A DNA stretch of 64,000 nucleotides, taken from NCBI RefSeq assembly GCF_038738535.1, contig NZ_CP046128.1, forward strand, positions 372,001 through 436,000. Reading direction: 5' to 3'. Shown one piece after another: positions 1-11,500 of this stretch. The stretch's first letter is position 1. Each line of letters begins with the position of its first letter. The notes under the pieces are model-generated. The model ran no database searches, had not been told where the DNA came from, and saw only the letters and a program-made list of their open reading frames with translations. This DNA is from Bacillus pumilus. Its GTDB lineage: Bacteria; Bacillota; Bacilli; Bacillales; Bacillaceae. The position numbers were made by a program, and so were the translations under genes.

Positions 1-1
1 A

Positions 2-2482
2 TGGAATGCGCCTGAGCTTGAGCATGACCAGCTGTATTTGTCGAAATGGTTTGAGCATAATGTCCGCAAACAGCCGAATGCAGTGGCATTATCAGCAGGT
101 GAGCACACGATGACATATGCGGAGCTGAATGAACAAGCCAATCGATTGGCAAGGCATTTGCAAAAAAATGGGGTCACGCATCAAACGGTCATCGCCATTT
201 TAGCCGACCGCACGCCTGAACTTATTGTCAGCCTGCTGGCTGTCTTAAAAGCAGGCGCAATCTATGTGCCAATTGATCCCGATTATCCAGAAAGCCGCAT
301 TCAATACATGCTTAAAGACAGCGGGGCAACGCATCTTCTGACTCACTCATGCTTTATCGGTCAGGCGAAGGCACTTGCGTTTGATGGTACGTATCTGTTT
401 GCGGATGATCAGGAAATTTCACTGATGAGCTCAGAGAATCTTCTGCTAGAAGCAGGCTTACACGATACGGCTTACATCATGTATACATCTGGTACAACAG
501 GTCAGCCAAAAGGCATCATGACGACCCATTCCAATATTGCCCGGGTGGTCAAAAATACGAACTACTTAACCATTTCAGAAACAGATACACTGCTGTCACT
601 ATCCAACAGCGTATTTGATGGCTTTACATTTGATGTGTATGGCGCACTTTTAAACGGAGCGAAGCTTGTCCTGCCGAAAAAAGAGATCATTTTAGACATG
701 GGCGAGCTGACGGGGCTGATTAAAAGAGAAAGCATTTCTGTCATGTTTGTTCCGACTGCATTATTTAATCTCCTCGTTGATGAAGAAACCGACTGGATGC
801 GCAGTGTGCGCAAGGTGCTGTTCGGAGGAGAGCGGGCATCGGTACAGCATGTGAGGAAAGCCTTTGATGTCATGGGGAAAGACAGACTGATCAATGTCTA
901 CGGTCCAACCGAATCAACGGTCTTCGCCACCTATTATCCAGTAGATGAGGCTCTGCCGGTAGAGACGCGTTCGATTCCAATCGGAAAGCCGCTCAACCAG
1001 ACGGGTGCTTATATATTGAGCCCGCACGGACAGCTTCAGCCGATTGGAATGGTCGGAGAACTATGCCTGAGCGGAAAAGGGCTTGCGAAGGGGTATTTGA
1101 ATCGTCCTGATCTGACAAAACAAGCCTTTATCGCCCATCCATTTGCTGCGGGAGAAAGGCTGTATCGTACGGGAGACTTGGCTTATTTTCGAGCAGACGG
1201 TTTAATTGAGTATGCAGGCAGAGTGGATGATCAGGTGAAAATTCGCGGTCATCGAATTGAGCTGACAGAAATTGAAGCCCACCTTCTCATGCATCCAGGC
1301 GTAAAGCAAGCTGCCCTTATAGCTGATCAGCATAACACGCAGCATACAAGGCTGCTCGCCTATATGACGTGTGAGGAGGAGTGGAAGGACAAACTCGATG
1401 TGATCAAGTCAGGGCTGAAGGAAAAACTTCCGGCTTACATGCAGCCTCATGAGCTGATCAGACTTGAGAAAATGCCGCTTACGCCAAATGGAAAGGTTGA
1501 TAAACGTCAGCTGCCAAAGCCAGAGGCGCCTCAAGGAAACCGCCATGTGAAGCTTCCAGTAAATGAGGTAGAACAAAAGTTGCTTGTGATGTGGAGGGAA
1601 GTGCTTGAAAGAGATGATATCAGCACAGATGACCATTTTTTTGAGCTTGGCGGGCATTCATTAAAAGCGATGTCGCTTTTATCCAAGGTGTCGAAGGAAT
1701 TCGATGTTCAGGTGCCCATTCACTTGCTGTTTGAGACGCCTACTATTGAAGCAATCAGCCGTTATATTCAACAGCAGGATCAGGAAGCCGCAGGCTATCT
1801 TGTATTCAATGAATCTCAAACGCCAACAGTCTTTGCTCTCCCGCCATTACCAGGCTATGGCTTTATTTATCAGGAAGCCGCAAAAACGCTTGATGGTGTT
1901 CGTTTGATCGCCTTTGACTTTATTGAAGCCGATCATCGAATTTCGCAATATGTTCAGCATATCCAGCACCTTCAGCCTGAAGGACCGCTGACTTTGATGG
2001 GATACTCTGGCGGGTGCTACCTAGCCTTTGAGCTTGTTCAATCGCTCGAACAAGCAGGGCGGACCGTCGAAAAGGTCATCATGATCGATTCCTATAAGAA
2101 AATAGGAGAAAGTGATTTAGAAGGACGATCCATTGATGACGATATAGCAGCGATCGTCCATCAGTCGCAGCAAAGTGAACTTGCCCAAGCGGAGCTCATC
2201 CAAGACGCGCTGGCTCAAAAAACGAGAGCCTACTATGAAACTTTTGTTAAGGGGGTGAACCAAGGAGAGATACAAGCAGACATTGACTTCATCCAATCCG
2301 AAGAGCAAATTGCGATACCAGACTGGATGGAAAATTGGGAAGCTGCGACGACCGGCGCTTATCGACAATATCAAGGCTATGGTCAGCACGCTGACATGTT
2401 CAAAAACAAAGAATGTGCCGCTCAAAATGCACAGCTGATCCAAAAGATAGTCCATCATAAAAATAGAGAAGCAGTCTTGTAA
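2..2482 (+). CDS. srfAC: Surfactin-family NRPS terminal module (A-T-TE part), 5' end outside window
   Basis: This is the C-terminal part of a nonribosomal peptide synthetase. The frame is open to the left edge, so the TTG at 38 is not a real start and a condensation domain is expected upstream. It holds an adenylation domain (YTSGTTG at about 482-502, YGPTE at about 899-913, NGKVD near 1488), a carrier domain (FFELGGHS near 1640) and a terminal thioesterase (GYSGG near 2000). The thioesterase closely resembles SrfAC (the stretches IAFDFIE and LQPEGPLTL, then DSYKK), so it should release and cyclise a surfactin-type lipopeptide. Reading the specificity positions by eye gives DGFFFGVVF plus the A10 Lys, close to the Ile code DGFFLGVVYK. 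That fits pumilacidin or lichenysin, which end in Ile or Val, rather than Leu as in surfactin. In B. subtilis srfAD follows directly; here 18 kb of other NRPS genes intervene. Confidence 0.9.
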   Translation, partial: WNAPELEHDQLYLSKWFEHNVRKQPNAVALSAGEHTMTYAELNEQANRLARHLQKNGVTHQTVIAILADRTPELIVSLLAVLKAGAIYVPIDPDYPESRIQYMLKDSGATHLLTHSCFIGQAKALAFDGTYLFADDQEISLMSSENLLLEAGLHDTAYIMYTSGTTGQPKGIMTTHSNIARVVKNTNYLTISETDTLLSLSNSVFDGFTFDVYGALLNGAKLVLPKKEIILDMGELTGLIKRESISVMFVPTALFNLLVDEETDWMRSVRKVLFGGERASVQHVRKAFDVMGKDRLINVYGPTESTVFATYYPVDEALPVETRSIPIGKPLNQTGAYILSPHGQLQPIGMVGELCLSGKGLAKGYLNRPDLTKQAFIAHPFAAGERLYRTGDLAYFRADGLIEYAGRVDDQVKIRGHRIELTEIEAHLLMHPGVKQAALIADQHNTQHTRLLAYMTCEEEWKDKLDVIKSGLKEKLPAYMQPHELIRLEKMPLTPNGKVDKRQLPKPEAPQGNRHVKLPVNEVEQKLLVMWREVLERDDISTDDHFFELGGHSLKAMSLLSKVSKEFDVQVPIHLLFETPTIEAISRYIQQQDQEAAGYLVFNESQTPTVFALPPLPGYGFIYQEAAKTLDGVRLIAFDFIEADHRISQYVQHIQHLQPEGPLTLMGYSGGCYLAFELVQSLEQAGRTVEKVIMIDSYKKIGESDLEGRSIDDDIAAIVHQSQQSELAQAELIQDALAQKTRAYYETFVKGVNQGEIQADIDFIQSEEQIAIPDWMENWEAATTGAYRQYQGYGQHADMFKNKECAAQNAQLIQKIVHHKNREAVL

Positions 2483-2493
2483 ACTTTAGATTA

Positions 2494-2521
2494 GGCAGGG
2501 GTGCACACTGGCAGCCCTGCC
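2494..2521 (+). other. Intergenic hairpin between srfAC-like gene and inserted NRPS
   Basis: GGCAGGG (2494-2500) can pair with CCCTGCC (2515-2521) around a 14-nt loop. It is followed by an A-rich stretch rather than a T run, so it is not a standard intrinsic terminator. It could trim read-through, protect a processed 3' end or simply mark the junction of the insertion. Confidence 0.45.
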
Positions 2522-2545
2522 TGACAAAAAAGGAAAGGAACTCAT

Positions 2546-5500
2546 ATGAAACCATCAACCATCAATCAATCGAATGTACATGAATCAATGGATACGATTT
2601 TACAAGATGTACAGAAAACCATTTTACAAACCAACGAAATCGAACGCTTCGCTGTTTTTTCTCGTGAAAAAACCATTCGACCTCGGCCATATCACCTCTC
2701 TCATTTATTTCTCGACCATCACATGGAGCAGGAGGCCGCAGTTGAATGGATACAGACGCAAATGGCTTCGCCTATTTTAGCGGACATGCCCCCAGCCATT
2801 TCCTATGGGGGGGATATAGATGTTAGTGCAGGAGCTCAAACCTTGCAGGACGCTCTAACTGAGGCAGCCAAAACGACAAACGGGCTGACTTATATCATCA
2901 ATAGTGAAAATGAACTCACGCAATCCTACGCACAGTTAAAGGAGGATGCCGAACGGGTTCTGACGGGTTTAAGGGCACTAGGGCTTGAGCCAGGTGATCC
3001 TGTCTTCTTTCAATTTTCATCGAATCATGCGATGGTCACGGCCTTTTGGGCATGTGTGTTAGGCGGATTTGTCCCAACACTTGTATCGGCAGCCCCGACC
3101 TATCGGGAAATGAATGCCTCAGTGAAGAAGCTTCATCACGCTTGGAACCTGCTGGAACACCCGCTCATTCTCACGGATGACTCGCTAATTGATGAGGTGC
3201 AAGGCTTAGCTTTACTGTGGCATACAGATCAATTACGTGTGGCAGCCGTTGAACCGATGCTCACTTTAGAAAGAGATCTAGAAGCACATCCAGTCACGCC
3301 TGATGATTCAGTCTTTTTTATCTTAACGTCTGGAAGTACGGGGATGCCTAAATGCGTAGAGCATTCTCATAGAAGTGTGCTGGCGAATGTCAAAGGGACA
3401 GTGGCAGCCAATCAGTTTACACAAGAGGATGTCTCGTTAGACTGGATGCCATTAGATCATATTGGCGGCATTGTGATGTTCCACCTTGTCAATGTGTACA
3501 CAGGCTGTGAACAGATTCGGGCAAGGACAGATGACTTCATCGCTCAGCCGCTGCGCTGGCTTGACTGGATGGACCGCTATCGTGCAACGAAGACGTGGGC
3601 ACCTAACTTCGCATTTGCGATGATCAATGATTATGAGAAAGACATTTCTTCAGGTTCCTGGGATCTTTCTGCCATGACGTGTATGATCAATGGGGCAGAA
3701 GCGGTCGTACCGAAGACAATTCACCGGTTTTTACACCTGCTCGCTCCGCACGGCTTAAAGGGAGACGTCATCAGACCGGCTTTCGGCATGTCTGAAATCT
3801 CATCAGCCGTTGTCTTCTCTTTTGCGATTGAGCGGGGAGATGAAAACAGCGGGGTTCTGACCTTTGAGGAAACGTCGCTGACAGAGCAGCTAAGACCAGC
3901 GGAGGCACGTGAGACAGGAACCGTCAGCTTTACAGAGCTGGGGAAACCGATTCCGGGTATCACGATTCGTATCGTCAACCATCAGCATGAGCTTCTTCCC
4001 GAAGATCACATTGGCAGCGTGCAAATCAAAGGGCCGACGACGATGAAGGGCTATTACAAGAATGACGAAGCGAATCAAGAGGTTTTTCAAACAGAGGGCT
4101 GGTTTCACACGGGTGATTTAGGTTTTCTGCACGAAGGAAGGCTGACATTAACCGGTAGAGAAAAAGACATGATCATCATCAACGGGAAAAATTATCACAA
4201 CTATGAGATTGAAGCCATGGCAGAGGAAGTACCAGGCGTAGAAACGAGCTTTGTGGCTGCTTGCTCCGTTCGGATGGAGGCATCTGCATCCGATGAACTG
4301 ATTCTCTTTTTTACACCGAAGCTGTATGAGCCTGCTTATATCATGAGGGCTAGCCAGCACATTAAAACCCATATTGCGACAAAAATGGGTCTGTCTGCAT
4401 CAAAGGTTATCCCTGTCCAGAAGCATGCCTTTCCGAAAACAAGCTCTGGAAAAATAGAAAGGGCACAGCTCAAGACAAGGTGGCAGGAAGGTGAATTCGA
4501 CGAAATCATTAAGGAACTGGACATCAGACTTGAAAATGAACACACCTTGCCTGATTGGAGTTATCAAAAGAAGTGGACACCTGCTCCGCTTCATGAAACT
4601 GAAAAGCAAACAGCAGGGGACATGGTGATCTTTGCAGATGCATTAGGGCTGGCAGATCAATTGAGATCTCTCTCAAACAATGAACAAACCTATATTACGG
4701 TTGAACCGGGTCAAGCATTCACACAACTCACACATACTCACTTCATCATCCACCCGAATCGGCCGTCAGACTACGAACAACTCTTTGAGACGCTCCGTTC
4801 GTATGGCGTTTCGGTGAAACAAATCATTCACCTTTGGAACTACACAAACAAGGAAGACACACTTCAAGCGGCAATGGCGAAGGAAGCGCAGAAAACTGGC
4901 AGCATGAGTGCATTATATGTAACAAAAGCGATTGCCGCCTATGAGGAACCTGTAGAGATCACCTTTGTCTCAGCTCATGCGATGAATTTGCCAGAAGATC
5001 AAACGCATCATGTGGAAAAAGCAACGACAACAGGATTGATGACAGCTGTACAGCATGAATGGCCGTTTATCAAGGTGCGATGTCTTGATTTTTCTCTAAC
5101 AGAACCGGCTGACCGTTCTCATGCATCAGCGATCATGACAGAGCTTACACATGACACAAGCCATCATATCGCTGCTTACCGCGAAGGTGTTCGTTATATT
5201 CCTCTTTTATCACCGCTGCATCTGGAAAAAGATCAAAAGAGGAAGAAACCGCCATTTGAATCATCTGGGCTTTACGTGATGACAGGAGGGCTTGGCGGCA
5301 TTGGGCGGATGCTGAGTGAACACCTTCTGACGTCCTATCAAGTGCATCTTGTGCTGCTTGGAAGAAAAGCACGAAAGGCTTTATCTGCGGAGCAGCAAGA
5401 CGTTTTGACCTCACTTGAGAAACAAGCGAAAGACCATGGCGGCACAGTTTTTTATGAAGAAGTGGACATGACGGACGCAAAAGACATTGAAGCGCTCATC

Positions 5501-8500
5501 TCAAGACAAGAGGCGGCTCAAGGAAAAAAGCTGCATGGCGTGATTCATTTCGCTGGCATCATTCAAGAGGAGCTGCTTGCTGACATGACGTCTGCGTCCT
5601 TACATGCGATGTACGAAGCGAAGGTATATGGCACGATTGCGCTTCATGAAGCGGCTTCTAAACGGCAGAACGTCTTATTTCTATCTAGCTCGTCAGCACG
5701 AACGTTAAAGGGCGGGATGACCGTCGGCGCTTATTGCGCTGCCAATGAGTTCGTTGAACAATTTGCTCATTATCAAAGGCTGACATCTACAGTGAAGCCG
5801 TATTGCTTTAGCTTTAGCATGTGGGATGAGGTCGGCATGAGCGAGGGTTCGATGATCAAAGGCATGTTAAAAGAAAGAGGCTATCTCCCGATTCCGAAGC
5901 GGGCGGGCTTCCAGACAATGCTGGCATGTTTGATGACAGATGCGCCACTCATTTATATGGGATTAGATCGGTCGAAGCAGGACATTCAAGAAATGAGCCA
6001 AGCGGAGAGGCAAACAGAGCAAGCCGTGTATGTCTTTTTTAAAACCGACAAAACAAAGGCCATTGAAGAACGGCTGTATCAGTCCATTTATACGTGTTTG
6101 CAGTCTCATCTATCTGGTGAATATTCCGTGCATCTATTTCCTGAGGAATATTGGAAAGAATCAGAGGGTGGCATGCCGGATGAAGCGTATTTCAAAGCAT
6201 TCATTGAGGAAAGTGGACAGGATGCAGAGGACAGAGCGCCTCAAACGGAGACGGAGAAACTTTTGGCAAACATTTGGTCCGAGCTGCTTGATGTCTCACA
6301 TGTCAGCTGTGGTGATCATTTCTTTCTACTCGGGGGTCATTCGCTCAAGGCAACGCAAATGCTGTCTGCGGTGAGACAAAGAATGGGATTTGACGTGCCG
6401 CTCGCTGTTCTTTTTGAGCATACGAGACTTGGGGAATTAGCGGAATGGATCGATTCGCATGCAAAAGTGGATGAAGCGGTACAGGTGCGGAAAATGGAAA
6501 AGGGTCAGGAGATTCCGATGTCTTATGCCCAGCAAAGACAGTGGTTTCTCTATCAATTACAGCCCGATCTGCCATTTTACAATAATACAATTTCCTTTCG
6601 GATGAATGGACCTTTAGATGTGAAGGTGCTTCAGAGCAGTCTTCAGCAAATGGTGCAAAGGCATGAATCGCTCAGAACTTCCTTTACCATGAGCGGCGAT
6701 GAACCAGTGCAGATCATACATGAGCATATGACTCTTCCAGAGCTTGAAGTGGTGGATCTATCAGATCTGACAGCACAGAAAGAAAAAGAACAAAAAGCGG
6801 CTGAATGGGCAAAAAGAGAGGCGGGCACACCTTTCCGCTTAGAACATGATCCGCTCTTTCGAGTGAAACTGATTCGGCTGTCGGAAACAGATCATTTACT
6901 GCTGATGTCCATTCACCACATTGTGTCAGATGGCTGGTCGGTTGGGATTGCCGCAAGAGAGCTGTCTGAGTGGTATACAGCGATGATTGACAAGAGAGAG
7001 CCTGATCTTTCGCCGCTGCCAATTCAATATGCGGATTACGCACTATGGCAGAAGGAGTATTTGACTGGAGAGACGCTGCAGAAGCAGATTTCCTATTGGA
7101 AGGAGCAATTTGCGGTCCCTGTAGAAGATTTGGTTTTGCCGTATGACTACCCGCGGCCAGCCGTTCAATCCTACAAGGGAAAAACGAAAAAATACCACTT
7201 GTCGAAGTCGCTGTCTGAGCAGCTGGCTGCCCTTTCTAAAAAGACAGACAGCACCCTTTATATGACGTTACTGACTGCCTTTTCTACCTTGCTGCATCGA
7301 TTGTCTTCACAGGATGAGTTTGTGATTGGATCAGTCATTGCTGGGAGAAATCGGACGGAGATGGAGCATCTCATCGGATTTTTCGTAAATACGCTGGCAC
7401 TTCGGATCGATCATAGCGGGAATCCTGCTTTCACTGAACTATTAGAGCGGGTGAAAGAAACAACAATGGGCGCCTATGCGCATCAGGATGTGCCGTTTGA
7501 GATGGTCGTAGATGAGCTGAATATTGTACGTGAGGCTGGCAAGCAGCCGCTGTTTCAGGTCATGTTCGTTCTGCAAAACCTACCGCTTGAAGCTTCTCCG
7601 ATGGGGGAGGCGACATCCGTTTTAGCCATTGAAGATAACGATACCGCCAAATTTGATCTATCCCTGTTTGTTTTTGAAGGGGCGGAGGGTCTTCAATTAA
7701 AACTGGAGTATGATGTGGACTTATTTTCTGACGACACGATGGATCGGTTCCTTCGGTACTACGAGCATCTGCTTGCGTGTATTTGTGAAAATCCAGCACA
7801 GCCGATCAGACAAATGAATTACCTGCCAGAGAAAGAAAAGTATCAGCTGCTCTATGAATGGAGCGGTAAAACCAATCAGCCTGCAGGCCCGCTTCTCATC
7901 ACGGAACGGTTTGAAGCGCAGGTGAGAAAGTCACCCGATGCCATTGCTCTCGAATTCGGGGAAGAGCAGTGGACGTATCGTGTGTTACAAGAGAAAGTCG
8001 ACCGGCTTGCTGCTTCTCTGCAGCAGCGAGGTGTGACGCCGCATGAACCAGTAGGGCTGCTCATCGACAGGTCGCCTCAAATGATTCTTGGGGTGCTGGC
8101 GATTGTGAAAGCAGGAGGTGCCTACGTGCCAATTGATCCTGAATATCCAGATACACGGATTGATTATATGCTGAGGGATACAGGTATTCAGCTGTTACTG
8201 ACAAAAAATGAATGGCTCAAAAAGGTGTCCATCAGCCAAACCGAACTCATTTGTCTTGATGAGGGATATGAAGAGTTTTTATCAGAAGCAGAACTCATAC
8301 CTGCTGCCCTAAAACCTGATGGACTCGCTTATATCAATTACACGTCAGGATCAACTGGACAGCCGAAAGGGGTTTTGATCCCGCATCAAGCAGTCATCCG
8401 GCTTGTTTGTGAAACAGATTATGTCACCCTTGATGAACATACGCGCATTTTACAAATCGCCAGCTTCTCCTTTGATGCCTTTACGTATGAAATATGGGGA

Positions 8501-11500
8501 GCCCTGCTAAATGGGGGAAGGCTGATCCTGACCGATCGAAATACGATTTTATCAATGGATACGCTGGCTGAAACGCTGACATCATACAAGATTACAACAG
8601 GATTTCTGACGGTGCCGCTGTTCAACCGGTTAACAGAGGAACATCCTGAAGCCTTATCTGGATTCGATGCATTATTGGTTGGTGGAGATGCGCTCTCAGC
8701 TGCTCATATCCGCAAGGCACTGCCGTATTTACCTGAAGGGCTTTTAAACGGCTATGGACCAACTGAGAATACGACGTTCTCCTGTGTGCATCACATTCGC
8801 TCATTAGACGAAGGGCAGGCGACAGTTCCTATCGGTCAGCCAATTGCTTATTCACAAGCCTATGTATTAGACGACCAGCTGCAGCCGGTTCCGCAGGGTG
8901 TTATTGGAGAGATCTACGTTGGCGGAACAGGGCTGGCACTCGGTTACCTTGGAGATGAAGAAAAAACATCGCAATCATTTATCCCGCATCCTTTCCAAAA
9001 AGGAGCGCGTTTATATAAAACAGGCGATATGGGCCGCTGGCTCTCAAATGGCACCATCGACTGCATTGGAAGAATGGATCATCAAGTGAAAATACGCGGA
9101 CACCGCGTCGAATGCGGAGAAATTGAAGCCGCTATGCTGAGTGTTGAAGACATCATAGAATGTGCTGTCATTCCGCATCAGCACGAAAGTGGTCATAAGC
9201 GGCTCATCGGTTATTTTGTCCAAAAAGGTGCATGGATCCAGCAAGACATTCGCAGCGCCTTGAAAGACAAGCTGCCAGATTATATGGTACCAAGTCTATT
9301 CATAGAGCTAGAGGAACTGCCGCTCACGCCAAACGGCAAGGTAGACCAAAAGCGTCTCCCGCCGCCAGAGTGGAGACAGGAAGAAGTGGACAAACCAGCA
9401 GATAAGGCACTCAGTGAGGAAGAACGAGTGCTGGAAAAAGTGTGGACTCAGCTTCTTGGCACTCCTTCAATTAGTGTACATGATAACTACTTTGAGCTTG
9501 GCGGAGATTCCATTATTGTCATACAAATGGTGGCACGTCTAGCACAGGAAGGCTACATCATTCAGCCAAGAGATGTATTTGAAAAACAGACCATTTCACA
9601 GCTGGCACGCGCTATGAAAAGAGCGGATGTGTCTGTGTCCTATGATCAATCGCCTGTTACAGGAGAAGTTCGTCTGCTTCCAATCCAATCTTGGTTCCTT
9701 GAGCAATCAATGACAAACCAAGATTATTGGAATCTATCAGCGCATATTGAATTCAAGCAATCTATACAACCCGAACAATTATCAAAAGTTCTTTCAAAGC
9801 TTGTCGATCATCACGATATGCTGAGAGCCATTTATACAAAAGCAGCAGACGGCACATGGATTCAAACCATTCGTGCGCCTGGCATCATCCCTTGTGTCAC
9901 ATTTTTTGATTTGACGGATGTTTCTCACGAGGAAGCGCTGGAGCAAATTCACTTGGAGACAAGCGCTTGTCAAGGAACATTGTCATTAGAGCGGGGAGAA
10001 GTGATCAAAGCCATTCTTTTTCAGACAAGTGGTCGTACGTCTGAACTCTTTATCGCAGCCCACCATCTTGTGATGGATGGAATATCGTGGCGCATCATAC
10101 AGGAAGATCTATTAAATGGATTGAAGCAGCTTGCAGCAGGGCAGGAGATCACACTTGCAAAGAAAACCGCTTCCTATCAGCAGTGGGCAGATGCACTCTA
10201 TGAATATGCACAAACCGATCAATTACAAGAGCAGGTTCCTTTTTGGCAAAAGATCATGGATCAAGAGGAAGAAGGTTCTCCTTTTCAAACACCTGCGCTT
10301 TTCAATATAGAAGAACATGCAGAGATCCTGACTGTTCAATTGACGAAGGATCAAACAGACATTTTACTAAGGCACGCATCACAAGCGTACCGAACTGAGG
10401 TCAACGATTTACTTTTATCAGGACTTGCGCAAGCCGTTGGAAAGCCAATATTGATCACGTTAGAAGGACACGGACGCGAGGATTTATTTGAACAGATGGA
10501 TTTGTCACGGACAGTCGGCTGGTTTACAAGCTCTTATCCTATTTTTATTCCTTTTATTCAAACCGATGTGGAGAGACAAATCAAAGATGTCAAAGAAACC
10601 TTAAGAGCTGTGCCGCAAAAGGGGATCGGCTATGGCTTGCTTCAATACATGACAGCATCTCGCTTACTCAAAACGGCAGCGCCGCAGATGAGCTTTAATT
10701 ACCTTGGACAGTTAGATCAAATAGATGGTGAAGCAAATCTGTATTTAGCAGATGAACGAAATGGACATGTACATGATCCAAAAGCAGAAAGACAGCATTT
10801 AATCGATGTGTACGGATACGTTGTCAGTGGCCAGCTTCAGATGAATTTTATGATCAATCGTGAACTGCTTCAGCATGAAGAGGTGCGCCATTTACCTGAA
10901 CGGTTCAAAGAAAAAATGGAGGACATTCTGACGCATTGTGTAGAGACAAAAGGCGGCTTTACGCCATCTGATTTTCCAATGGTCCAGCTGACACAAAAGC
11001 AAATAGATGAGCTTCCAGACAATGTGGTGGATGTGTATCCACTATCTCCGATGCAGCAAGGGATGCTGTTTCATGCACTGTTAGATCAAGCGTCACAGGC
11101 TTATTTTGGTCAGGTGCATATGACGCTCGAAGGCTTAACGGACGGCGAAGCCTATGAAAAAGCATGGAATCTGCTTGTAGAACGTCATTCGATTTTGCGG
11201 ACAAGATTTGCTTGGGAGGGGCTAAAGGAGCCTGTCCAATTGATTCAATCAGAAGGAAGCATTCACCTCACTCAGCACGATGTGCGCCACCTGAGTGAAA
11301 CGGATCAGAAGAAAACCATTGAGCGTTATTTACAATCCGATCGTTCAAAGGATTTCGAATTAGAGGATGCGGCTGAACCGCTCATTCGTATCGCTTTATT
11401 CCATCGTGACGAGAAAACATGCACGTTTGTTTTTAGCTTTCATCATATTTTAATCGATGGCTGGAGCCTGTTCGGCTTGATTGAGGAATCCTTTTCAATG

